Assembly: GCF_016632335.1 (NCBI RefSeq)
Contig: NZ_JAEPBG010000005.1
Span: forward strand, 62,001 to 126,000
Length of the DNA: 64,000 bases
Source: Noviherbaspirillum pedocola
GTDB taxonomy: Bacteria > Pseudomonadota > Gammaproteobacteria > Burkholderiales > Burkholderiaceae_D
Direction: 5' to 3'
Under the pieces are notes generated by a model that saw only the letters and a list, made by a program, of their open reading frames with translations, had not been told where the DNA came from and ran no database searches. Shown here in pieces: positions 8,063-16,506 of the stretch. How positions within the stretch are numbered: position 1 is the first letter of the stretch; each line of letters begins with the position of its first letter. Made by a program: the position numbers and the translations under genes.

Positions 8063-9720
8063 CGGCGGCAAACCGGGTCTGGAACCGCCTGCAAACCGAC
8101 CGGCGCGAGCGCCTGGCGCAAGCCGCACAGGCACTGGGGACGGACCTTGCCGGCAAGCTGCTGCCGTCCTCGCGCATCGCTGATCTGCTGCATGCGGTGT
8201 TGCGGCCCGGCGACCGGGTCTGCCTCGAAGGCAACAACCAGAAGCAGGCCGACTTTCTCGGCATGGCGCTGGCCGGACTCGATCCGCAGCGGGTGCATGA
8301 TCTGCACATGCTGCAATCGGTGCTGGCGCTGCCCGAGCATCTGGATGTGTTCGATCGCGGCATCGCCTCGAAGCTGGACTTTTCCTTTTCGGGGCCGCAG
8401 GCCGCGCGTCTGGCGCGCCTCGTCAGTGCGGGCAAGATACAGATCGGCGCGATCCATACCTACCTCGAACTCTTCGGTCGTTACTTCATCGACCTGCCGC
8501 CGCGCGTGTCGCTGATCGCGGCGCAGGCGGCGGACCGGCACGGCAACCTGTACACCGGCCCGAATACCGAGGACACGCCGGCCATCGTCGAAGCCACCGC
8601 GTTCCGCAGCGGCATCGTCATCGCCCAGGTCAATGAAATCGTCGACGAGCTGCCGCGCGTGGACATCCCGGCGGACTGGGTCGACTTCGCGGTGCGCTCG
8701 CCGCGGCCGCATTACATCGAGCCTTTGTTCACGCGCGATCCGGCGCTGATTTCCGAGATCCAGGTGCTCATGGCGATGATGGCCATCAAGGGCATCTACG
8801 CCGAATACGAAATCGAGCGGCTGAACCATGGCATCGGCTTCGATACCGCGGCCATCGAACTGCTGCTGCCGACCTATGCCGAGTCCCTGGGCCTGAAGGG
8901 CAGGATTGCGCGGCACTGGGCATTGAATCCGCATCCGGCGCTGATCCCGGCCATTGAAGCCGGCTTTGTCGAATCGATCCATTCCTTCGGCTCGGAGCTC
9001 GGCATGGAACGCTACGTCGAAGCCCGCTCGGACGTGTTCTACGTCGGCCCCGACGGCACCATGCGCAGCAACCGCGCCTTCTGCCAGGCTGCCGGCCACT
9101 ATGCCTGCGACATGTTCATCGGCTCGACGCTGCAGATCGACCTGCAGGGCAATTCCTCGACCGCGACCCTGGGCCGCATTTCCGGCTTCGGCGGCGCGCC
9201 GAACATGGGCGCGGATGCACGCGGCCGGCGCCATGCCAGTCCCGCGTGGTTGAAGGCCGGACGCGAAGCCGGCAACGCTGGCATGCCGCGCGGCCGCAAG
9301 CTGGTGGTGCAGATGGTGGAAACCTTCCGCGAGCACATGGAGCCGGCCTTCGTCGAGCGGCTCGACGCCTGGCGCCTGGCCGAAACCTCGGGCATGGCGC
9401 TGCCGCCGGTGATGATTTATGGCGACGATGTGTCCCACATCCTGACCGAGGAAGGCATCGCCAACCTGCTGTTGTGCCGCAACGAAGAAGAACGCGAGCA
9501 GGCCATCCGCGGCGTGGCCGGTTACACCGCCGTGGGACTGGCGCGCGACAAGCGCATGGTGGAAAACCTGCGCGACCGCGGCGTAATCCGCCGCGCCGAA
9601 GACCTGGGCATCGACAAGCGTCTGGCCACGCGCGATCTGCTGGCCGCGCGCACGATGAAGGACCTGGTGCGCGCATCAGGCGGCCTGTACGAACCGCCGC
9701 GGCGCTTCCGCAACTGGTAA
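8059..9720 (+). CDS. mdcA: Malonate decarboxylase alpha subunit (acyl-carrier-protein transferase)
   Basis: At 553 aa this is the normal length for MdcA, which moves the malonyl group onto the MdcC carrier in exchange for acetate, so that malonyl-S-ACP can be decarboxylated. The sequence has CoA-transferase-like regions (GDRVCLEGNNQKQADFL near residue 53) and the characteristic GNSSTATLGRISGFGGAPNM stretch near residue 375. The start overlaps the TRAP permease stop by ATGA, linking uptake and catabolism in one transcript. All other Mdc components follow. Confidence 0.95.
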   Translation: MTAANRVWNRLQTDRRERLAQAAQALGTDLAGKLLPSSRIADLLHAVLRPGDRVCLEGNNQKQADFLGMALAGLDPQRVHDLHMLQSVLALPEHLDVFDRGIASKLDFSFSGPQAARLARLVSAGKIQIGAIHTYLELFGRYFIDLPPRVSLIAAQAADRHGNLYTGPNTEDTPAIVEATAFRSGIVIAQVNEIVDELPRVDIPADWVDFAVRSPRPHYIEPLFTRDPALISEIQVLMAMMAIKGIYAEYEIERLNHGIGFDTAAIELLLPTYAESLGLKGRIARHWALNPHPALIPAIEAGFVESIHSFGSELGMERYVEARSDVFYVGPDGTMRSNRAFCQAAGHYACDMFIGSTLQIDLQGNSSTATLGRISGFGGAPNMGADARGRRHASPAWLKAGREAGNAGMPRGRKLVVQMVETFREHMEPAFVERLDAWRLAETSGMALPPVMIYGDDVSHILTEEGIANLLLCRNEEEREQAIRGVAGYTAVGLARDKRMVENLRDRGVIRRAEDLGIDKRLATRDLLAARTMKDLVRASGGLYEPPRRFRNW

Positions 9721-9729
9721 GGGAAAAGC

Positions 9730-10047
9730 ATGCAGAGATTGTCCTTCCGCTTCGATGGCGGCAACCGCAACGCGGCCGGCCGCGCCGCGCAACTGGTCGG
9801 CGTGGTCGCTTCCGGCAACCTGGAAGTGCTGATCGAGCCGGTAGCGCTTTCCGGCGCCTGCGAGGTCGATATCCAGACCGCGGCCGTTGGTTTCGACGCG
9901 ATCTGGGCCGCGGTGCTGGCCGACTTCCATGAGCGCTGGCACCTCGCCGATCTGCGCATCTCGATCAACGATGTCGGCGCGACGCCGGCCGTGGTCAGCC
10001 TGCGCCTGGACCAGGCGGCAGAAACGATACTTGGAGAGGTCTCTTGA
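9730..10047 (+). CDS. mdcC: Malonate decarboxylase acyl carrier protein (delta subunit)
   Basis: A 105-aa carrier protein. Near the N-terminus VVASGNLEVL contains the Ser (residue 28) expected to carry the 2'-(5''-phosphoribosyl)-3'-dephospho-CoA group attached by MdcG. It starts nine bases after mdcA, and its TGA stop overlaps the TTG start of mdcD. Confidence 0.93.
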   Translation: MQRLSFRFDGGNRNAAGRAAQLVGVVASGNLEVLIEPVALSGACEVDIQTAAVGFDAIWAAVLADFHERWHLADLRISINDVGATPAVVSLRLDQAAETILGEVS

Positions 10048-10934
10048 ACAGCTACTTCGAACGCAACGCGCGCGAGCGGCTGCGCGGCCTGCTCGACGAT
10101 GGCCGCGTCGATGAATTCCTGCCGCCGACGCGCAGGGTGACCAGTCCGCACCTGCCGCAGCTCGACAGTCCGGTGGCCTTCGATGACGGCGTCATCGTTG
10201 GGCGCGGCCATTTGGCTGGCCGCCCGGTGCTGGCCGCGGCGCAGGAAGGCAGCTTCAACGGCGGCGCGGTCGGCGAAGTGCATGGCGCCAAGCTCGTCGG
10301 CCTGCTGCAGCGCGCGCGGCGCGAACGGCCGGCGGCGGTGCTGCTGCTGCTCGACACCGGCGGCGTGCGGCTGCATGAAGCCAATGCCGGGCTGATCGCG
10401 GTATCCGAAGTCATGCGCGCGATCCTGGAAGCGCGCAACGACGGCATCCCGGTGATCGTACTGATCGGCGGCGCCAACGGCTGCTTCGGCGGCATGGGCA
10501 TTGCCGCCTGCTGCGCCAGCAGCGTGATCATGTCCGAGGAAGGACGGCTCGGCCTGTCCGGGCCGGAAGTCATCGAGACCGCGCACGGCGTCGAGGAATA
10601 CGATGCCCGCGACCGGGCGCTGGTCTGGCGCACCTGCGGCGGCAAGCACCGCTATCTGCTCGGCGACTGCCAGCGCCTGGTGCCCGACAGCATCGATGCC
10701 TTCCGCGCGGCCGCGCTTGAAGCCATCGCCGACGGCGCCGCGCCGATTAGCCTCGAAGGCTTGCGGCGCGAGCACGCGATGCTGAAGCGCCGCATGGAAC
10801 TGGCCGAAGCCTGCCGTGATCCGCAGGAATTGTGGACGCGACTGGGCGTGGCCAACGCGGCCGCGCTGCCGATGCTGGAGGCCGACGCCTTCATCGCCGC
10901 CACCGACGACGCGAGGAGACAGGCATGGGCATGA
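10044..10934 (+). CDS. mdcD: Malonate decarboxylase beta subunit; TTG start
   Basis: A 296-aa carboxyltransferase-fold subunit that with MdcE decarboxylates malonyl-ACP to acetyl-ACP. Acyl-CoA-carboxyltransferase features are visible: GSFNGGAVGEVHGAK, LLLLDTGGVRLHEAN and the Gly-rich oxyanion region IGGANGCFGGMGIAACC. The frame begins with TTG at 10044 (MNSYFERNAR); GGAGAG lies just upstream and the start codon overlaps the mdcC stop, so TTG is the most likely initiator. The end overlaps mdcE by ten bases. Confidence 0.92.
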   Translation: MNSYFERNARERLRGLLDDGRVDEFLPPTRRVTSPHLPQLDSPVAFDDGVIVGRGHLAGRPVLAAAQEGSFNGGAVGEVHGAKLVGLLQRARRERPAAVLLLLDTGGVRLHEANAGLIAVSEVMRAILEARNDGIPVIVLIGGANGCFGGMGIAACCASSVIMSEEGRLGLSGPEVIETAHGVEEYDARDRALVWRTCGGKHRYLLGDCQRLVPDSIDAFRAAALEAIADGAAPISLEGLRREHAMLKRRMELAEACRDPQELWTRLGVANAAALPMLEADAFIAATDDARRQAWA

Positions 10935-11653
10935 ACTGGCGCGAGCTGGCGGCGCAACTGTTCGGCGCTGACCATGACATCGCGGAAAACGAGGCGGTGC
11001 TGACCGGCACTGCGCGCCTGGACGGGCAGGACATCGCCATCGTCGGCACCACCGAGCATGTGGCCGTTGGCGTGGAAACCGCCCTGGCGCAGGCCGGCTT
11101 CATACTCGACACCATCGCCGCGCATCCGGGGCGACCGATCCTGATTCTGGTGGACACGCAAGGCCAGCGTCTGCGGCATCGCGACGAGATGCTCGGCATC
11201 AATCGCTACATGGCGCACCTGGGCAAATCAATCGAGCTGGCGCGCATGTCGGGCCATCGCGTGATCGGCCTGGTGTACGACCAGGCGCTGTCCGGCGGCT
11301 TCATCACCAGCGGCCTGATGGCCGACGCCTGCCATGCGCTGCCCGACGCCAGCATCCGCGTCATGGGCTTGCCGGCAATGGCGCGCATCACCAAGGTTTC
11401 CGAGGATCGGCTCACCGAGCTGGCGCAGAGCAACCCGGTCTTTGCGCCCGGCGCGGAAAACTATCTGGCCATGGGTGGCGTGGCCTCGCTGTGGCGCGGC
11501 GATCTGGCCGCCTGCCTGCGCGAAGCGCTGGGCGGCGAAGCCGGCCCGGCGCGCGATCTGCGCAGCCAGCTCGGCGCCGAACGCGGCGGCCGGCGCCTTG
11601 CCGCGAATGTGGCTGCCGCCGTGGCCAGCGACGATGACACTGCGCCGGCATAG
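10925..11653 (+). CDS. mdcE: Malonate decarboxylase gamma subunit
   Basis: A 242-aa partner of MdcD with the carboxyltransferase fold (ILILVDTQGQRLRHRDEMLG, YDQALSGGFITSGLMAD). The frame is open upstream within mdcD, but GAGGAG eight bases before the ATG at 10925 (MGMNWREL) fixes the start, giving a ten-base overlap with mdcD. The C-terminus overlaps the start of mdcG by 20 bases. Confidence 0.92.
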   Translation: MGMNWRELAAQLFGADHDIAENEAVLTGTARLDGQDIAIVGTTEHVAVGVETALAQAGFILDTIAAHPGRPILILVDTQGQRLRHRDEMLGINRYMAHLGKSIELARMSGHRVIGLVYDQALSGGFITSGLMADACHALPDASIRVMGLPAMARITKVSEDRLTELAQSNPVFAPGAENYLAMGGVASLWRGDLAACLREALGGEAGPARDLRSQLGAERGGRRLAANVAAAVASDDDTAPA

Positions 11654-12308
11654 CCTGGTCTGGATCACGCCCGCCGGCTGGCGCGCACTGGAAGCGCGCG
11701 AACCGGCCTGGGCCGAAGAACTTGCCGCATGGGCCAGGGCCGAAAGACCGCTGGTGGCGCGCCGGCATGATGCCGATGCAGCGAGCGGCGTAGTCTGCCT
11801 CGGCCTGCCGCTGCCGCCGCATCCGACGCTGGGCAAACGCCGCATTGCGCTGCGCGTGCCGGCAGCGGCGATGGAGCGCGTCGAGGAAGCGCTGCTGCTG
11901 AACGCGGTTTGCGCAAGCGCGCCCGAAGCATGGCAACTGCCGCTGGCGCAATTGCAGTCGGATGCGGCTGGCGCCGGCATCGCGCTGCGCGTCTTCGGTT
12001 CATTCGCCTGGCAGGCGCTGACCGGGCTCGATTACCTGTCCGAGACTTCCGATATCGATCTGCTGTTTGCGCCCGGCGATGCCGCGGCGCTGCAGCGCGG
12101 CCTGGAACTGCTCACAACGCATGCGCGCGCTCTGCCGCTGGATGGCGAAATCCTGTTTCCATCCGGCCGCGCGGTGTCGTGGAAGGAATGGCTGCTGGCC
12201 GATACCTGCGCCGCCGGCACCCGCGTGCTGGTCAAGCATGAACACGGCGTGGCTTTGGAGCCGACAGGCGCGCTGATGGACGAGCTTAGCCGTGGAGGCG
12301 TGCAATGA
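11634..12308 (+). CDS. mdcG: Malonate decarboxylase holo-ACP synthase (phosphoribosyl-dephospho-CoA transferase)
   Basis: A 224-aa nucleotidyltransferase that attaches the prosthetic group made by MdcB to the Ser of MdcC. The nucleotidyltransferase signature is clear near residue 122: GSFAWQALTGLDYLSETSDI followed by DLLF, giving the GS...DxD metal site. The start ATG at 11634 (MTLRRHSLVW) lies within the end of mdcE. The stop overlaps the mdcB start by ATGA. Confidence 0.9.
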   Translation: MTLRRHSLVWITPAGWRALEAREPAWAEELAAWARAERPLVARRHDADAASGVVCLGLPLPPHPTLGKRRIALRVPAAAMERVEEALLLNAVCASAPEAWQLPLAQLQSDAAGAGIALRVFGSFAWQALTGLDYLSETSDIDLLFAPGDAAALQRGLELLTTHARALPLDGEILFPSGRAVSWKEWLLADTCAAGTRVLVKHEHGVALEPTGALMDELSRGGVQ

Positions 12309-13195
12309 GCGCAACCGTGCTGCTTGCCGCGGAAAACGAGAGTCGCCTCGATGCCGCGACGCGTCGCTTCTGCCTGCGCGTGGCGCGCGCCGCGCTGCGC
12401 AGCCTGTACGACGAACTGAGCCTGTATCCGAAACCGGGCCTGGTATCGCTGGTCGACAACGGCAGCCATGCCGACATGGATGCCGGCACCTTCATGAAAA
12501 GCCTGTTCTCGCTGCGGCATTACTTCGCGCGCATCACTGCGGCGGGACACGCCGGCGGCGGCTTCGACGAATTGAAGCGCCTGGGCGCGCAAGCCGAGGC
12601 GCGCATGCTGGCGGCCACCGGCGGCGTCAATACCCATCGCGGCGCGATCTTTTGCCTGGGCCTCTTGTGCGCGGCTGCCGGCGACTGCCGCCGCCGCGGC
12701 ATCGCCATCGATGCCTGGACGCTGCGCGCAGCGCTGACCATGCGTTGGGGCGCAGACCTGGCCGCGCATGCCCGCGCGCCGGGCGCCTCGCACGGCCAGC
12801 GCATGGCGGCGCTGCATGCGGCCGGCGGCGCGCGCGAGGAGGGCGCGCTCGGCTTGCCCTCGGTATTCGGCCTGGCCTTTCCGGCGCTGCGGCGCACGCT
12901 TGCCGCCGGGCGCGGCTGGCGCCAGGCGCGCATCGATGGGCTGTTCGCGCTCATGGCCGGCGTGGCCGATACCAATGTCTACTACCGTGGCGGCGCGGCC
13001 GGCGCGGCGCTGGTGCGCGGCCTGGCGCAGCGCTTCGTCGCGCGCGGCGGCACGGCGCGGCCGGAATGGCTGCGCGAAGCCATCCGCTGTCATCGCCTGC
13101 TCTCGCGCCGGCGCCTGTCGCCCGGCGGCGCCGCCGACCTGCTCGCCGCGGCCTGCCTGGTGCAGCGTCTGTGCGAAGCCGAGGGCGAGGCATGA
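12305..13195 (+). CDS. mdcB: Triphosphoribosyl-dephospho-CoA synthase
   Basis: A 296-aa CitG-family enzyme that joins ATP ribose to 3'-dephospho-CoA to make the prosthetic group precursor for MdcC. Family motifs are YPKPGLVSLVDNGSHADMD (about residues 41-59) and GGVNTHRGAIFCLGLL (about residues 106-121). Overlaps of four bases on both sides couple it to mdcG and mdcH. Confidence 0.93.
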   Translation: MSATVLLAAENESRLDAATRRFCLRVARAALRSLYDELSLYPKPGLVSLVDNGSHADMDAGTFMKSLFSLRHYFARITAAGHAGGGFDELKRLGAQAEARMLAATGGVNTHRGAIFCLGLLCAAAGDCRRRGIAIDAWTLRAALTMRWGADLAAHARAPGASHGQRMAALHAAGGAREEGALGLPSVFGLAFPALRRTLAAGRGWRQARIDGLFALMAGVADTNVYYRGGAAGAALVRGLAQRFVARGGTARPEWLREAIRCHRLLSRRRLSPGGAADLLAAACLVQRLCEAEGEA

Positions 13196-14106
13196 GCGCT
13201 CGCATTGCGCTGCTGTGCCCTGGGCAGGGCGCGCAGCATGCCGACATGTTTTCGATACTGGGCGGCGCAGCATCCGATGCCCATGGCCTGGGCGATGTGC
13301 TCGGCATGGCGCCGTCGAAGGCCGTGGCCGATCCCGTCGTGCTGTTCTCGAATCGCCATGCGCAGCCGCTGCTGGTAGCGGCGACGCTGGCGGCCTGGGA
13401 GCGCGTTGCCGATGCGATGCCGCTGCCAGTAGTCGCGGCCGGCTACAGCATCGGCGAGCTGTCGGCGCATGCGGTTGCCGGCGCGATCGAAGGCCATGCG
13501 GCGCTTGCCCTGGCCGCGCGACGCGCGGCGCTGATGGATGCCGCCATCGATCCCGGCGCGCCGCAGGCGTTGATGGCGGTGACGGGCCTGCGCATGGCGG
13601 CGCTGCTGCCGCTGCTGGAGGCGCATGGCCTCTTTCCGGCCATCGTCAATGGTGATGATGCGGCCATCGTCGGCGGTCGCCGGCGTGACCTCGCTGCGGT
13701 CCAATCGGCGCTGGCGTCCACGCATGCGCATGTCACGCCCTTGCCGGTCGAAGTCGCCTCGCACACGCCGCTGCTGCGCCCGGCCGCTGACGCCTTTCGC
13801 GATGCGCTGGATGGCATCGCCTTCGGGCAATGGCGTTTCCCGGTGCTGGCCGGCATCGATGCGAGCCCGGTCGCCTCGGCAGACGCGGCGCGCGCAGCCC
13901 TGGCGCGTCAACTCGCCGAGACCATACGCTGGGTCGACTGCATGGATGCGCTGGCCGAGTCCGGCATCGCGGCCGCCATCGAGCTGGGTCCCGGCGCCGG
14001 GCTGGCGCGCATGTTCGCGGCACGCCATCCTGAAATTGCCTGCCGTTCGATCGCGGATTTCCGCACGCTGGACGGTCTGCTGAGTTGGTTGGAACGACAG
14101 CTTTGA
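13192..14106 (+). CDS. mdcH: Malonyl-CoA:ACP transacylase of the malonate decarboxylase
   Basis: A 304-aa FabD-type acyltransferase that loads the first malonyl group onto MdcC. The N-terminal LLCPGQGAQ loop, the nucleophile elbow GYSIGEL (Ser about residue 86) and the later SHTPLLRPAADAF segment with the catalytic His are present. The frame is open far upstream but the ATGA overlap with mdcB at 13192 sets the start. It is the last gene of the operon. The 111 bases after it contain no clear hairpin terminator and probably include the promoter of the next gene. Confidence 0.92.
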   Translation: MSARIALLCPGQGAQHADMFSILGGAASDAHGLGDVLGMAPSKAVADPVVLFSNRHAQPLLVAATLAAWERVADAMPLPVVAAGYSIGELSAHAVAGAIEGHAALALAARRAALMDAAIDPGAPQALMAVTGLRMAALLPLLEAHGLFPAIVNGDDAAIVGGRRRDLAAVQSALASTHAHVTPLPVEVASHTPLLRPAADAFRDALDGIAFGQWRFPVLAGIDASPVASADAARAALARQLAETIRWVDCMDALAESGIAAAIELGPGAGLARMFAARHPEIACRSIADFRTLDGLLSWLERQL

Positions 14107-14217
14107 GCGCATCCCGGCATGCCGCGAGGCACGTTTTCGCCGCTGATTTATGCCGGCGTAAGAAGTCGGGACCGACGGGCTGTTATAACTGCCGAGTGAT
14201 TCTTACTCTTCCTCATC

Positions 14218-15912
14218 ATGGCTACTGGCAGCAGCAACGACGATCTCGACAAACAGGCAACGGACGATCAGGGCGGTAGCGCCGGCAAGCCGGCCGCTGG
14301 TGAAGTGGAAGGCAACAGCTATCATCCGCTCGGCAATCCCGGCGAGCGCCACTGGCAGGCCAGCACCATCGAGGACCCTAGTCTCGACAAGCGCGACAAC
14401 CTCTATTTCGCCGCCATCGAAATGACGCGCATGCCGATGGTGATGACCGACGCCAATGCGCCGGACAATCCGATCGTCTTCGTCAACCGCGCCTTTCTCG
14501 ACCTGACCGGCTACGAGGAGGACCAGGTCCTGAACCGCAATTGCCGCTTCCTGCAGGGCCCGGACACCGATCCGGATGCCGTGGCCGAAATGCGCGCGGC
14601 AATCGCCGAGATGCGCGCGGTCTCGGTCGACATCCTGAATTACAAGGCCGATGGCACGCCGTTCTGGAATGCGGTGTTCATGGGCCCCGTCTTCGATCGC
14701 GATGGCAATCCGCTGTACTGGTTTTCATCCCAGGTCGACATTACCCAGCGCCGGGCCTCCGAGGGTGCATTCCGGCAGGCGCAGAAGATGGAGGCGGTCG
14801 GCCAGCTCGCCGCCGGCATGGCGCATGACTTCAACAATCTGCTGCAGGTCATGAGCGGCAATCTCGAAATGGCGGCCGGCATGGCGCAGGACCATCCGCA
14901 ACTGCTGCGCCTGATCGGCAATGCGCAGAAAGCCGCGAAAAAGGGCAGCCGGCTCACGCAGCAGCTGCTGAGCTTCGCGCGCAAACAGCGGCTCGATCCG
15001 CATCGGATCAATCTGAACACGCTGCTGGTGCAGTTCTCCGAAATGCTGGTGCGCACGCTCGGCAGCCGCGTCGAGGTGCGGCTCGATCTCATGCCGGGGC
15101 TGCCGCATTGCCTGCTCGATGCGACGCACATGGAAATGGCCTTGCTCAATGTGCTGATCAACGCGCGTGACGCCATGCCTGAAGGCGGCACGATCACGGT
15201 GGGCACTTGCATCATCAGCGACGCCCAGCGTCTGGCGGCGCACGGCCTGCCGCCGGGCAGTTATGTGGCGCTGTACGTCGTTGATCAGGGTGCCGGCATG
15301 CCGGCCGAGGTGCTGCGCCGCGCCACCGAACCCTTCTTCACGACCAAGGCGCCCGGCACCGGCCTTGGCCTGGCGATGGTGCACGGCTTCGCGCAGCAGT
15401 CGCATGGACGGCTGGAGATCGACAGCCAGCCCGGGCGCGGCACCACGGTGCGCATGCTGTTTCCGCCGGCCGGCGAAGCGGATTGGCCGACGCAACGCAT
15501 GCAGGCGCCAGGCGTGGTCACCAGCGCAGCCAGGCGCGCGGGGCAACGCATTCTGCTGGTCGAGGACAGCGACGATGTGCGCCAGATTGCGCAGGACAGC
15601 CTCGAGGCAATGGGATACGAGGTGCTGGCAGCCGACAGCGGCGAGGAAGCGCTTGGCCTCCTGGAGCGCCGAGGACCGGTCGATCTGCTGTTCACCGACG
15701 TCATCATGCCGGGCGGTATCAACGGCCTGGTGCTGGCCGAACGCGCGCGGCAGCATCAACCCGGCCTGCCAGTGCTGCTGGCCACCGGTGTCATCGATGC
15801 ATCGCTGCAGGAAGGCGCGAGCGCTTCGAGCATGCATATCCTGGGTAAGCCGTATCGGCGCGGTGAATTGGCCGAGCGGGTGAGGGCGGTGCTGGACGGG
15901 AAGGCCGAGTGA
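14218..15912 (+). CDS. LOV-domain hybrid histidine kinase (blue-light sensor)
   Basis: A 564-aa single-chain photoreceptor kinase. The LOV domain (about 62-178) keeps the photoactive Cys109 in NRNCRFLQ and the flavin-contacting Asn/Gln positions (FVNRAFLDLTGY, DGTPFWN, SSQVDIT). A HisKA segment follows with His203 (AAGMAHDFNNLL). The HATPase has an N-box (NVLINARDAM), VDQGAGM and GTGLGL. The C-terminal receiver (about 444-560) has acidic ED at 449-450 and phospho-acceptor Asp494 (LFTDVIM). All key residues are present, so light-driven autophosphorylation with transfer to the attached receiver is expected. No output partner is adjacent. The first 60 residues are hydrophilic and likely disordered. 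Confidence 0.9.
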   Translation: MATGSSNDDLDKQATDDQGGSAGKPAAGEVEGNSYHPLGNPGERHWQASTIEDPSLDKRDNLYFAAIEMTRMPMVMTDANAPDNPIVFVNRAFLDLTGYEEDQVLNRNCRFLQGPDTDPDAVAEMRAAIAEMRAVSVDILNYKADGTPFWNAVFMGPVFDRDGNPLYWFSSQVDITQRRASEGAFRQAQKMEAVGQLAAGMAHDFNNLLQVMSGNLEMAAGMAQDHPQLLRLIGNAQKAAKKGSRLTQQLLSFARKQRLDPHRINLNTLLVQFSEMLVRTLGSRVEVRLDLMPGLPHCLLDATHMEMALLNVLINARDAMPEGGTITVGTCIISDAQRLAAHGLPPGSYVALYVVDQGAGMPAEVLRRATEPFFTTKAPGTGLGLAMVHGFAQQSHGRLEIDSQPGRGTTVRMLFPPAGEADWPTQRMQAPGVVTSAARRAGQRILLVEDSDDVRQIAQDSLEAMGYEVLAADSGEEALGLLERRGPVDLLFTDVIMPGGINGLVLAERARQHQPGLPVLLATGVIDASLQEGASASSMHILGKPYRRGELAERVRAVLDGKAE

Positions 15913-15959
15913 AGTCGCAGAGAGGGGCGGGCGCTCGCGGGGCGCAAGTTGGGCTTACC

Positions 15960-15991
15960 AGCCCAACCTACGGGATCTCGTAGGTTGGGCT
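15960..15991. repeat. Dispersed palindrome (GTAGGTTGGGC type)
   Basis: Perfect 13-bp arms, AGCCCAACCTACG and its complement (15960-15972, 15979-15991), surround a 6-nt loop. Extra GTTGGGCT and AGCCCAAC copies flank it at about 15949 and 16000. It resembles the common intergenic GTAGG(T/G)TGGGC repeats of Proteobacteria, and a related one lies at 53628-53686. It could also end the LOV-kinase transcript. Confidence 0.75.
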
Positions 15992-16062
15992 GACGAAGGA
16001 AGCCCAACGAATTCGCGCTCCGCGGGCGTTCAATGTCGGGCTGTCAAGGCCGCCCTTTCAAG

Positions 16063-16356
16063 GAGCAGTTGCCGTTGCAGTGCCTTTGCCTCTGTCTTTG
16101 CCGTTGCCGTTGCCTTTAACCCCCGTTGATTGCGCCGTGTCGCCGAACCCTGAAGCGGGGCGCGGCTAAACTCGCTACGCTGCGCTTCGCTCAGACAGAC
16201 GCCGCACCTTATCCGCTTCAGGGCCCGGCGCCACGGCGCGATCAACGGGATTAAAAGCAACTGCAACGGCAACAGCAACGGCAACGGCAACGGCAACGGC
16301 AAAAGCAACGGCAACTGCAAATCAAAGGCAACGGCAAAGGCAAAGGCAACGGCTAA
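16063..16356. repeat. Composite inverted repeat flanked by hexanucleotide (GGCAAC/GTTGCC) tracts
   Basis: A 37-bp inverted repeat (16122-16158 against 16213-16249) matches at 33 of 37 positions around a 54-base loop that itself contains a small palindrome-like stretch (GCTACGCTGCGCTTCGCT). The outer flanks are runs of six-base units: TTGCCG/TTGCCT on the left (16065-16117) and CGGCAA/AGGCAA on the right (16262-16352), complementary in polarity, so the whole 290-base element could fold as one long cruciform. Long frames through it give Leu/Pro- or Ala/Thr-Lys-rich translations that follow the hexamer and are not credible proteins. I recall similar hexamer-flanked elements in other proteobacterial genomes, but this is from memory. 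Confidence 0.8.
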
Positions 16357-16506
16357 TACGTTGCGCCACTGCAGGGTAGTGCCATTACACACAATGCAGC
16401 AGTTACCGCGCAGGGACCTTGAAAGGGCTGGCTTGTCAGCCCATCGGTTGATGATCGCTTTCCCCGCGCTGCGACGACTGCAGTTTCGCCTGCCACGCAA
16501 TGTCTC

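Noticed and set aside
16030-16500. 156-codon minus-strand frame through the hexamer repeat
   Set aside because: Its Leu/Pro and Ala/Thr/Lys runs are direct products of the six-base repeats and the inverted repeat; no ribosome site or domain.
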